Source of the DNA: Asterias rubens
Lineage: Eukaryota; Echinodermata; Asteroidea; Forcipulatida; Asteriidae
DNA: 64,000 bases
Assembly (NCBI RefSeq): GCF_902459465.1
Contig: NC_047065.1
Span: forward strand, 15,911,634 to 15,975,633
Direction: 5' to 3'
Position 1 is the stretch's first letter. Every line of letters starts with the position of its first letter. The notes under the pieces were generated by a model that was given only the letters and a program-made list of their open reading frames with translations, was not told the origin of the DNA and made no database searches. Position numbers and translations under genes: made by a program. Below, one piece after another: positions 54,703 through 64,000 of the stretch.

Positions 54703-55310
54703 ACGGAGGCGGATGAGATTACCGGACTCAAGCGCTGAGGTTTCTAATCAGCAGACTGTGGGTTCGGGTTTGAGTCCAAGTCTTGACACATGTGTTGTAG
54801 CCACGGTGGCAGTGCTGGGAGGGCCTGCCCAGGAGCCAGGACTCACAATTTTTGCCCAGTACTCTGAGAAAAATACATTATGTCGCCCGGCACAGATTTC
54901 AAATATTGTCCACTTTGCATTGGTCTGAGACACAGCTATTGATAAGGAGAAAGAACACAATCCAAAGGCCATTCAACTAATTGCATGGCCCCATAACACG
55001 AACAGCTTGGGAACCTGCCCCCACTTCAGCAACAATGGTCCCATAATTAAACATGAATAATTTTGTTGATCCCCTTGCCCTCAGTGGACTTCCAAAAAAA
55101 ATTGGATTCACTGCCCACCACTAAAATTGGTCTAGCTACAACCCTGCTTGACACTTATTAGACTTTAAAAGCAAGGCACTTGACCATCCTGGTTTGAATG
55201 GCTGCATATTGTGCACAGCACCTGGCACTATGTAAACCATTACATGGTGCTACAATAATGTACCTTGCAGGATAAATTATAACAAGGTAAGCGTCACAGA
55301 GTGATGGATT
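54703..55310 (+). mobile_element. Interrupted SINE copy
   Basis: The head (54703-54795: 'ggaggcggatgagattaccg', 'gggtttgagtccaagtcttg') and tail (55160-55310: 'ggctgcatattgtgcacagc', 'gtaccttgcaggataaatta') are in the right order but separated by about 360 bp of unrelated sequence. This is probably one SINE with an insertion. Confidence 0.6.
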
Positions 55311-56079
55311 TGAGGGCTCGAAACCATAACATGATTCGCGCGCATACCGCCGGGCAATCTTACCACAACTACGTGATGACTACAGTGTTTTGTCAACACA
55401 GGGCGCTTTGAATGTAAACATAGGTCATATCGTCTATATAAGAAGCCACTATAAATTTGGCACCTGCAATTTTTCTATTTACACAGTCAAGAAGCACAAC
55501 CTAAAAAATACAGTAGCCGAGTGTATGTGGAAAAATAGCCTTTTCAATATCCACTAAATTCACACACTCCTGCAAAATGAACCTTTACATTTTTCAGAAT
55601 AATGTACAGTTGCGTGCATTGCAAGTGTGGAACGTCATTAGTCAAAAGGTGAATGTTAGGAATCTTCTGGCCAGTGAAGTAACCAGACCACCCCCCCCCC
55701 CAAAAAAAAAACTCCGGGAGGTCGAACAAAATGCATAAATGAATGGTTTGATACATCCATTATTCAAATCAATCAAAGTCCAAACATAATATAAAATAGA
55801 AATAGGTCTTCAATATACATAAATACAACTCGGTGATAGCAGTGAACTGGTAAAGTTGTAAAACGTTTGTCGTGGTGATAGCATTCATACATGTACACAT
55901 ATACGAAAGCAGTGATCTGAGTGCATTAGGCTATCACAACTTGTGGACAAGTCTATTGTTTGGCAATGGCCTGCATGATGTTCATGCACACCCCTTTGCA
56001 AACTTCCCAATCTAAAATGTGGGTTTGAGGGATGGGAAATTGCTGGCTTCTTTAATGATAGTCCGATACGATAGGCTAT

Positions 56080-56770
56080 GACAATATAGCCTTGCTCAAG
56101 GCAGTCGAATTATTCACTCCGAAAAAAGACCGCCGCTGTAGAAAAACCAACCCGTATTCACTGTGAGTAACATCGCACGACACGATGCCCCCGTACACTA
56201 TCCGCATGTGTCGGCCGTCAGCCTTGTGGGGTCTGTGTTGAAGCCACTGACCTCATTACTATATAATAAGCGAAGAGTTCCCAGGATCAGCTCATTACCA
56301 TAATGCCCGCGAAAAGACGAGACATGTTTACATCACACATCACCACCACGGACGCTCAAAGGTCGTGATAAGGGAAGTGCGTGATTGGACGTCAAAATGA
56401 ATAACTCATTTGCCTCACATCCTGTGTTGTCTGATAGGTCTGATGAAAGATATACATATTCATGGGCTGCATACTAGCATATCCGAGAGCCCCCACATTT
56501 TTTCCACTAGTGGAAATTTGTTCATGAAACACATTAAACCCGTAAGTCACAGACCCGACAAGGCCATCAGCCTGACGGCCTCCGCATGCGGTTAGTGGTT
56601 CGAGTGCGGATGACTTGTGTGCACAGTAGTCGTACGATGTGACAGTGTGTATACGGGTGGGTCATGCGGTGTGATCGCACGCACCACGTACAGGGTATAC
56701 GGGTGGGTTTACAGCGGCGTCTTTTCGGAGCGAATAATGCGACTGCCTTGAGCAAGGCTAATGACAATAG
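56080..56770. mobile_element. 690-bp foldback element with long inverted arms
   Basis: The left arm 'gccttgctcaaggcagtcga' continues for about 150 bp ('attcactccg', 'gaccgccgctgta', 'gcatgtgtcggccgtcagcc'). Its inverse is on the right ('gcctgacggcctccgcatgc', 'acagcggcgtcttttcggag', 'cgactgccttgagcaaggct'). The central 330 bp are unrelated to the arms and GC-richer than the surroundings. Confidence 0.8.
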
Positions 56771-57195
56771 TGCTGTAGGTTTTGTTAGGTAACTTGGATT
56801 TGGAGCAACTCACGAATGACAACATTGACTTCACAGTTTACATAAGTTTGCCTTGTTCAGATCACAGCTAATGTAAGTGTCCGTGTGCAGGTTAGGACAA
56901 TTGTCATTTCCCTCTTGCATTTTGCAATTAAGTAGTACATTGCAGAAGTGAAACAGTTGACTAAAACTTAAGAGCTGCTCACTGATTACATGGTACTACT
57001 GTTGCTCCCATTTGTGCACACATTCTGCCTGCTACAGATTAAAGTTTACCTTGTAGACTTTTTTGTAAACATGTGATGTCAGTTGTCAAGCGATCCACCA
57101 TCTATCTATCCTGTTGGTTGTAACTTGGTATAATTACTGCGGTATAATTTACGCTTGCATAACTTTGCCTATTTCGTTTTCTTTATCATTTAAAG

Positions 57196-57385
57196 ACCAG
57201 GCCTGATATTTCAAGAAGGCAACGAAGACGATTGCCTCCGTGTCCCCTGGTCATTGCCTTGGTGCCCTTGAAATGCTCCAGTACAAATTTGCAATTTCAT
57301 CATAGGGTGCCCTTTACCAAGAAAAAAATGCCTTGGTGCCCTTGCCCTTTCAAAAACGAAGCATACAGCCCTGAAAGACGGTAGT
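57196..57385. repeat. Dispersed 'aggcaacgaagg' repeat, copy 2
   Basis: Partner of 50518-50690. A further fragment with 'agtgccctttgcaagatgg' follows at 57530-57640, and a related one precedes the LINE scrap at 28680-28790. Confidence 0.75.
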
Positions 57386-57639
57386 CTCAATACAGAATTA
57401 TAAATTTTAGTGTGGATGTCAAGCTTGGAGAATTTGTGTTTCTTTGTACATGAGCCTCAGTCTGGTATGACACCAATTGGGGCAGGCCTAGAATCACACA
57501 GAGACCACATATTATGTTATGGCTTTTTTGCCCCTGTTCAATTGGTGTCCCTTCACAACTTTCCCTCAGTTTTTACGTATCACCAATAAAAAGTGCCCTT
57601 TGCAAGATGGCCTTGCCTTCTCAAAGTTTCAATTCCAGG

Positions 57640-59780
57640 CCTGTTTGAAGAGCTCGTCTGCATGAAGCGGTAAGTTGCGATGGTCACATCTACCAACAGG
57701 ATAGTTATGGTTTATTCAGAACTCAAAATGGCGTGTTCCGATCAACAACAGAAAATTGGTCTTGTCACTACTCACCCTGTTGTAGTTCTCTCTCTTAAAT
57801 GAAACTAGTCAAGATTGACAAACTGCAATTAGGATATCGGCACGGATATCAGCACGGACACTCGTTGGGGGCATATCAATCGATCACAAGCTGGAATTTT
57901 AACTGCATTTCCACTGAACTGTATTTTAACATTGCCATTGGAGAAATGTCTGTTGTCAATGTCAGATATTCTTTTATCTTCCTTGGTCAAATACAATACT
58001 TTAATTGTTGCTTAACATTGCGAAATACATCCTTGTTCGTTGACTTCACTGTGTCCTCCTCCAGATTATTTAATAAAGTTGAATCCATTATATTGCAATG
58101 ATTTCGGGACACTACAGATTGAAGAAAATTGCAGTCTAATTTAACACCACTCTCCTCCATGAATGTATTATTCTATAAGCATTGCAGCACTTAGGAAAAT
58201 CTCTTGGATGATAAAGAAAAAATACAGAAAAGAAAAACCCTGACCATCCAAAACAAAACCTCTAACAGACTTTTGTATCGTTTGCACTACTAGTTAAGTG
58301 TAGAGTTTACGTGCAAAACAAAACCTAAACGGAAGCTGTCACACTTCTTTGCAATCTGCTGGAACTTAGTATGATTTTCTGTTCAGCTGTATTTATGTAT
58401 TTGTGCTGTGTTCAGTACGTAATGTATGCAGTGTTCATAGCTTATAATGACATTTATGTGTGTAATTCCTAAAAAGATCTGCATAACTATTCTTGAAACG
58501 CCTCCAATGCAACTGTCTGTATGTATATCTCTACCAGCTTGCAGTTAGGCCGATCTTATTTCCTAAAGATCCAGAAGTTTGTAGGCCTCGAAGCTAACAG
58601 GGTCTAGGAGGCCATTTTTGTTTTGTTCCTGTGTCTTTGTCTTGAATTACTTCTACTGCAGCAGTATATTTTTTATTTGAAATAAATTGACTTGCCCCTT
58701 TCCTTGAGGTTTGTTTCATGATGCTCCGGCCATTACACTAAAACATCAGATTTGTTAAGCATAAGCATAGAGAAAGGACCACGAATGGCACAAGCAAGTT
58801 TAGTGTGCTATTAAATTGTTGATTGAGAACATTGCCTTAATATTTGAGAAGTTGGAAAGATTGTATCAAGGTTGGTTTAACAAAACAAAACCCAACAACC
58901 AACTATAAAATATTGTTGGATTTTGTTCTTGGCAGAGAGCAAAAAGGCTTTGTTCAATCTATTGATCTTGTTGCATCCAGCATCCAGGCTAAACCAGTCA
59001 GCATAATTGGTTATGATTCTCCCTTCGCATTAAGAACAACTGGCTGTGTAGGCCTGTGTATGTCAGATGGTTGAGGTAAGGTACATAGTTAACATGTAGG
59101 CCTACCGTGTCCACAATGGTAAAACGGCTGTAAAAGATACATCTCCTTTCGTTGAATCAGGTTGTGGAAACAGGGCAGTATCAAACAGCCAAGTTTGGGA
59201 TATAAAGTTTCAGAAGACGTTTGCCCCATTTAATAATACAGTTTTAGCCTAATTTACAAATTTATCCATTTATTGAGAAATGCCTGGTTGCAGAGAATTC
59301 AAATTCAAAGTATCATTTACTTCCAGAAGTATCTTCTCTATGAAAAATATTGCTTCTTCTCTATGAAAAATTTTGCTTTTCATTATCAACAGAAACAAAG
59401 GTTTAAAAGTTAGAGAAATGGACCTAGAAAGTTTCAATTCAAGGTTGACAAAATAATGAGACGGCTTTCAAGTTTTTTACACTAACCAAATTTAGAAAAT
59501 AAAATAAGCTGTTGCAAACGACTTACCAACCAATGTACTATAAATGCAAAAAAAGAGAGAAAAAAAAAAAAGACTCTGCTAGTTAGTAGGGTCGAAATGG
59601 TTAACCAAATTTAGTCTAATCATCCGTCTCGGGGTTTGTAGCTTTAGTCTTTTGTGTGAGTTACTTCTTTTTTTGACAAATTCTTTCATCAAGAATCTCC
59701 AAAACCAATTTAAATCAAATGTGTATTCAGCTAGCCAAGTGTCATGCTGCTGACTGCCATTTAAAAAGCTGGATTTTAAA
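57640..59780. other. Intergenic, nothing recognised
   Basis: No exon was seen. An AATAAA lies at about 58679-58687 ('ttgaaataaattgac') after sequence that could be a 3' UTR, but no upstream coding exon supports that. Confidence 0.35.
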
Positions 59781-59802
59781 ACCTAAAACAAATCCACCAT
59801 GC

Positions 59803-59822
59803 AGAGCGCCCTCTAGCGGCAG
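59803..59822 (-). promoter_or_regulatory. CTCF-like site
   Basis: The minus strand reads 'gccgctagagggcgctctgc', close to the CTCF core consensus (CCNCTAGRGGGCGC) that is conserved across bilaterians. Predicted from sequence alone. Confidence 0.35.
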
Positions 59823-60555
59823 ACGTTGAGAAATGATCAGCATGCAGCAAAAAACTTGCTCCTCCAACATGTCCCAAAAAATATGTAACCAGAATTTTAA
59901 AAAATTGACTGGGACAAACTACAATCACAAGCAAGGCAAACTATTGGAAAAGTAAATTCACCACTGACTGTTTTGTCATCCGTCGGAAAACACGTGTGCG
60001 CCCACACTACCGCACCACACGACGCTAATTCTACCTCCATGGGCTGATCGAGCCCTTCGTTTGTGCACGATCCTCCCGAGCCCTCGCTCATTGGAAGCCC
60101 GATCAAATTCTCCGACACATCCCTGTTTTCCAACCCATTTTTATGCAAAACAAATCGTTGTTATTTATTCTGTTATCGCATAATTTGTGCTATAATATCT
60201 AAACTTTATGTAACAGATGAAAGTAGATGTTCACGTTGTTCTTGTTGGCTGTTTATCGTATGCTTACCTTCCTTTACCTCCTCAACTTCGCAAACAATTT
60301 TCTGCAAAAATGGCGACAGTGAAAGCTTGGTTCGTCAATATTCTCAAAATAAACATACACATTTGAAAACATATTTAAAATAATTAGTCTACATTTAACC
60401 CTCGTAAAATAATTTTGTTGTACAAAAATATTATTTTAAGACCTTAAATTGCTTGATAAATTTAAAATAAGGATATTTTTTGTCTTTATACAATTTATAA
60501 ATATCGAAAGAGTACTGTTTACACGCATGCGTACCTTTTTTTTCTGGACAGATCA

Positions 60556-60638
60556 TATAAAAAATAGGGCGCGCTCTTTCGACTGCTGCCTGGACACAAC
60601 AGAAACATAACTTGCTGTAAATTACACTACACCATCAG
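60556..60638 (+). promoter_or_regulatory. Candidate TATA promoter and non-coding first exon, possibly of TUBGCP2
   Basis: 'tataaaaaatagggcgcgc' is followed about 30 bp later by a possible start and by an exon-like end 'cactacaccatcag|gttagt' (end 60638). The next plus-strand acceptor with a recognisable start codon is that of TUBGCP2 at 63.7 kb, so this may be its first exon. Inference only. Confidence 0.3.
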
Positions 60639-61300
60639 GTTAGTGGATCAGCTTTGCTTTCGATAAATATTGAACAATAACACAACATACGGCCATCATT
60701 AAAATTAATCAAGGGAAAATATGACATTTGATTGAGCCACAAACAAAAGTGCATTTGTTATTGAATAGCTGTTAAAATTATGCTAACTTCCTAAGGCTTA
60801 AGCGTCTAACTAGTATAAATGGACTAGTGTAGTTTCGTACTAGAGTAGGCCTACAGTAAGTAAGCATGGCAAGCCATACTGTCCCGACAGGAAACCAACC
60901 AGGCAACAGGTTTTTTTTACTATTTAGTATTACATACATGTAGTATACTAAAGATTTTAGTATATCGTAGGAGGTCCTGTTTTCGAGGTGTCCCTAAAAT
61001 CGTGGCAAATCTTTTACCTCTCTGTGTGCGATGTAAACAGTCCCTACCCTAGATAAAAATTGTGTGGTTTTATTTGCTAAGCAAAGAGTCTCCTCTCCCT
61101 TGACCAAAACTTAGAAACACGTAAGGCTCCACTGGTTATTTGCACTTGTAATTATGCAAAAAGTTTGGTATTTTAGGCATTATAAAAATATTTGCCCACC
61201 GAAAAAGTTTCATCAAACACTATTTCAATTCACAATTCACGATGATCAAATCATGTGACTGAATATATTGCTGAGCATTCTGGAAAAAAAATACAGAGGC

Positions 61301-61736
61301 TTAAAAGATTCGGGTACTTTTTCAAAATGTCAACAGATTTACATTAAACTTACAGGGTTTGAAGATAATGATAGTGGAAAGCTTCGCTTCAAATATTACT
61401 TACTAAGGTGGTGTAGTTTTTGAGAAATGAGTAAAACAAGTCACAAAATAATTTTGGTCTCATGAGACCAAAATTATTTTAGCATGTAAAATCCTCTTAA
61501 CCAGTTGTGATATTATACCAAAGTCCAAAACCATAGCATATAACTGGTTAATACGTTTTTACATGCTAAAACTGATACAAACATTTTTACTTTTACTCAT
61601 TTCTCAAAAACTACAGCACCTCAGTAAGTAAAATTTCAAGGGAAGCTTTCTACTGTCATAGTCGTCAAACTGTGTAAGATTAATGTAACTCTGTGAACAT
61701 TGTGCTTTTTGTTAGGAAAAATTTCATAACTTTAAA
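61301..61736. mobile_element. Long palindromic MITE family F4, copy 2, with a nested palindrome at its centre
   Basis: The same halves as 51545-51907 ('gaagataatgatagtggaaa', 'aaaaactacagcacctcagt') and the equivalent centre 'aattttggtctcatgagaccaaaatt'. Right after the centre an extra roughly 85-bp hairpin ('agcatgtaaaa', 'taaccagtt' ... 'aactggtta', 'tttttacatgct') interrupts it. Confidence 0.85.
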
Positions 61737-61739
61737 GAA

Positions 61740-62555
61740 GCCATGTGCCTTATATCATTTTCTAATATTTTTGATGATTTTTATTTTTTAACAATCATAC
61801 CAATACTATTATTAATATTAAAATATAAACATCAGCTTGTTGATTCAATTATCACTGTTTATTTATATGCTTTATTATATTAAGAAGAAAAAAAAATTAA
61901 ATCAGATTTGAAAGCCAGTAATTATTCACACTTTTTATTATTTTTTAATTTTTTAAAATTTTTTGCAAGTTAATACCATGGTAGTTTTTAAAATTTAATA
62001 AAAAAATATTTTGAATAAAATGAAGACAACTGCTGGCTATAGAGTCATAGACAGAGTCTCAAAGAACACTTGTAGTCACTGCAGATGTTTCTTCCATGCA
62101 TGTATGGCTTCACCGGGAAACCATACTTTCTTGTTTGCCGTGAAAACAGGAAAAACTAAAAACAAATGGGGCCAGTTGAAGTCATCGAAGATCGGTGTGT
62201 GGTGTGAACATTTCAATGTCCATCAAGTTTTAATATATGTTTGCATACTTCATATTAACAAATGAAGATAATTAGGGCATCGGTTGATATATGGCATCAT
62301 TATTTTTTCCCAATTCAAAGAAAAAGGCATAATACCGTGAAAACTGGTAAGAGGAGGATGTGATGATGTATATATTTTTTTTACAAGTACACAAAAACAC
62401 AAGCAACAATGAACAAATTCACAATGTTGAATTACACTAACTAAATAACAACCTAACAGCTGTTACAATACAACACAATAATCATTTGTTGGTGGCTCGT
62501 GTTGTTTGGTTGTGCTTAATTTCTTTTGGGGGGCTCAAGTAAGTAGCTTTATTAT
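61740..62555. other. AT-rich intergenic or intronic DNA
   Basis: Very AT-rich, with no exon recognised. If the 60.6-kb exon belongs to TUBGCP2 this is its first intron. Confidence 0.4.
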
Positions 62556-62558
62556 TTA

Positions 62559-62950
62559 TTCATAAATACCTCAGACAGTTTTGCTATTCCTATTGGTGGA
62601 GAGCACGTCATGTGGGTGTGTATAAATAAACCTTTGTTTATGACCGGTAAAAAGTGTTAATTCATGGGCGTGACATGTGAGCTTGCACCTGTTCTTATAA
62701 GACAGTTTCTTCATTCCTATTGTTCGAGAGTATTGGCTTAAACAGTTGTGCCACATCACGCGATACGCGCGACGCGCTCAGCATTCCCTTATAAGGAGTT
62801 GTTTACCCGAGGGCGGCGGAGGGCCATACCATTTCATAGCTGGAGGGATGTTGTGTTGAAAGAAATCATTGAACAATTATAATTTTTGCATTTATTTTAC
62901 TTTTTGACCAAAAGTGTTGATGTTTTTTGACCGAAGAGGTATTTATGAAT
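62559..62950. mobile_element. 'ttcataaatacc' element, copy 2 (uninterrupted)
   Basis: The ends 'ttcataaatacc' and 'ggtatttatgaa' are exact inverses. The interior 'cagacagttttgctattcct' then 'attggtggagagcacgtcat' matches the copy at 16940. Its length is 392 bp. Confidence 0.8.
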
Positions 62951-62954
62951 GGGA

Positions 62955-63120
62955 ATCAAAGTGTGTTGAATCGGTGTGTGTTGAACTAGTGGTTTAAACC
63001 CGCTGAGGCCTGGTTCTTGATAATTTACCTCGACTTCGTCTAGGTAAAATTATCAAGAACCAAGCCTGGTTGGGATTAAATCACTAGTTGAAAACCTCTT
63101 CACCACACATTGATTCCTTT
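62955..63120. repeat. 166-bp palindrome
   Basis: 'ggcctggttcttgataattt' pairs with 'aaattatcaagaaccaagcc' around 'cctcgacttcgtctagg'. The flanks also pair ('gttgaactagtggtttaaac' with 'attaaatcactagttgaaaa', and 'gggaatcaaagtgtgt' with 'ccacacattgattcc'). It lies immediately beside the 62559-62950 element. Confidence 0.85.
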
Positions 63121-63177
63121 AGTTGAATAAATCATTCAAATTCAAGGGGCTCTATCCTCCTCAAGTGTGAATGGGAT

Positions 63178-63249
63178 TAGTTGCGATAACGTAACCCTCC
63201 TCCGGAAGGCCGGGCAGCCGTCGGGAGGAGGGTTACGTTATCGCAACTA
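63178..63249. repeat. Short hairpin repeat H2, best copy
   Basis: 'tagttgcgataacgtaaccc' plus 'tcctcc' and the exact inverse at the other end give 26-bp perfect arms around a roughly 20-bp GC-rich loop. Confidence 0.9.
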
Positions 63250-63333
63250 GAATGGAATATGAGGTAAAAGATTAAAGAACTAGTTAACAATAATTTATAA
63301 ATAATGTTGTTTATTTTTTAATTAAAGCTCTGC

Positions 63334-63382
63334 TCTGGCGAGGGTCAAAGACCTAAACTTGGGTCTTCAACCCTCGCCAGGT
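63334..63382. repeat. 49-bp hairpin
   Basis: 'ctggcgagggtcaaagacc' pairs with 'gggtcttcaaccctcgccag' around 'taaactt'. Confidence 0.8.
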
Positions 63383-63526
63383 TCTAGAAATCTGGACCTG
63401 ATATCTGGCCTTATTCATGGAATCACGAGCCTTGAACAGATGTACAGGCAAAGCCAGTGATATGTCTTTTTTTGACCACACTGTGAGGGCGCTGTTTAGG
63501 CTTGCGTTGTGCAACATATGCGCGGG

Positions 63527-63581
63527 TAGTTGCGATAACATAAGCCATCCTCTGGGAGGAGGGTTTACGTTATCGCAACTA
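63527..63581. repeat. Short hairpin repeat H2, third copy
   Basis: 'tagttgcgataacataagcc' and 'acgttatcgcaacta', with 'atcctctgggaggaggg' in the middle. Confidence 0.85.
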
Positions 63582-63706
63582 TAACTAATGCAAAAAATGC
63601 AAAGCATGCAAAGGGTTTGTTAATAAAACCTTTGATTTTGTTTTTGTCAATCTCTGTCAAGGTGCAACCTTTCATTGTCAGATGATTCTATAAAAAGGAC
63701 TTCAAC

Positions 63707-63759
63707 ATGAGTGAGTTCCGTGTGCATCACCAAGTCAGTGAACTCATCAAGATTCTGGG
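63707..63759 (+). CDS. TUBGCP2: Gamma-tubulin complex component 2, first coding exon (gene continues beyond right edge)
   Basis: GCP2 pairs with GCP3 in the gamma-tubulin small complex that nucleates microtubules at centrosomes. The exon reads MSEFRVHHQVSELIKIL; I recall the human protein starting MSEFRIHHDVNELLSLL, matching at most positions and at the same distance from the start. A donor follows at CTGGG|gtatgg (exon end 63759), leaving the codon phase at 2. An acceptor-like 'ttgtcag' at about 63680 suggests the exon starts there and that the 5' UTR is spliced. Only 53 coding bases are visible, so the call rests on the distinctive N terminus. Confidence 0.75.
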
Positions 63760-63907
63760 GTATGGTTTTTGCCATTGTTTTTACACTGCATTTATAAGAA
63801 GGACATCCCTTTTTACACTACTCTATTCCTCAGGGGCAACCCCGGGGGCTAAATGACGAGCCCTTTCATACTCGGATCACTTTACCCCGGATCTACCCCG
63901 GTAAATG

Positions 63908-64000
63908 TCGTGGCAGACCGTTAAGAGCACTGCCACTGACCTCATACTCTGTCCTGTTAAGGGGAGTGTGGGTTCGGGAGTCGTGATACTTCGGGAGTCG
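63908..64000 (+). mobile_element. tRNA-derived SINE head cut by the window end
   Basis: 'tcgtggcagaccgttaagag' (A-box) and 'gtgtgggttcgggagtcgtg' (degenerate B-box) match the SINE heads at 52 kb. It lies in the first visible TUBGCP2 intron. Confidence 0.65.

Noticed and set aside
60308-60363. Small plus-strand frame starting MATVKAWFV
   Set aside because: It has a good start context but ends after 18 codons with no donor; kept only as part of a promoter hypothesis.

Overview
This is animal nuclear DNA. It is AT-rich and intron-rich, and the coding parts are short exons bounded by GT/AG splice sites. The homologies are deuterostome-like, and the many short palindromic elements, tRNA-headed SINEs and CR1-like LINE scraps resemble echinoderm intergenic DNA. 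My best guess is an echinoderm, probably a sea star; that assignment rests on memory of such repeats and not on a search. There is no operon, CRISPR array, phage or other prokaryotic system here.

Six genes are supported. (1) 1.2-13.3 kb, minus: the first nine coding exons (315 codons) of an ABCA3-like lipid transporter that runs off the left edge. (2) 19.05-20.94 kb, plus: a complete three-coding-exon COX4 (cytochrome c oxidase subunit 4, 160 aa). (3) 24.8-30.07 kb, minus: a complete eight-exon, 360-aa coiled-coil protein resembling vertebrate C20orf96. (4) 31.27-35.26 kb, plus: a complete CIBAR1/FAM92 BAR-domain protein (309 aa). (5) 41.6-46.5 kb, minus: an RBM12/RBM12B-type protein of 1628 aa whose coding sequence is one uninterrupted exon. 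It carries five RRM-like domains, a GPGDRM hexapeptide repeat and an RS-rich stretch. (6) 63.7 kb, plus: the first coding exon of TUBGCP2 (gamma-tubulin complex component 2), leaving the window on the right. In every spliced model the exon phases join without error, which is the main internal check used.

Layout: C20orf96-like and CIBAR1 are head to head across about 1.2 kb and may share a promoter. CIBAR1 and the RBM12B-like gene are tail to tail, the arrangement I recall for CIBAR1/RBM12B on human chromosome 8, so this looks like old microsynteny. COX4 has one or two candidate non-coding first exons (16.4 and 18.96 kb) in a stretch that includes a 359-bp tandem duplication.

The remaining DNA is dominated by small non-autonomous elements: at least nine copies of a roughly 350-385 bp palindromic MITE, several other hairpin families present two to three times each, a tRNA-derived SINE family, two degraded LINE fragments, minisatellites, and a 62-bp tandem repeat holding telomere-type CCCTAA tracts. 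Two cases of one element inserted inside another can be read directly (16.9-17.5 kb and 24.3-24.5 kb), and a third is likely at 61.3-61.7 kb. No gene was recognised between 46.5 and 63.7 kb.
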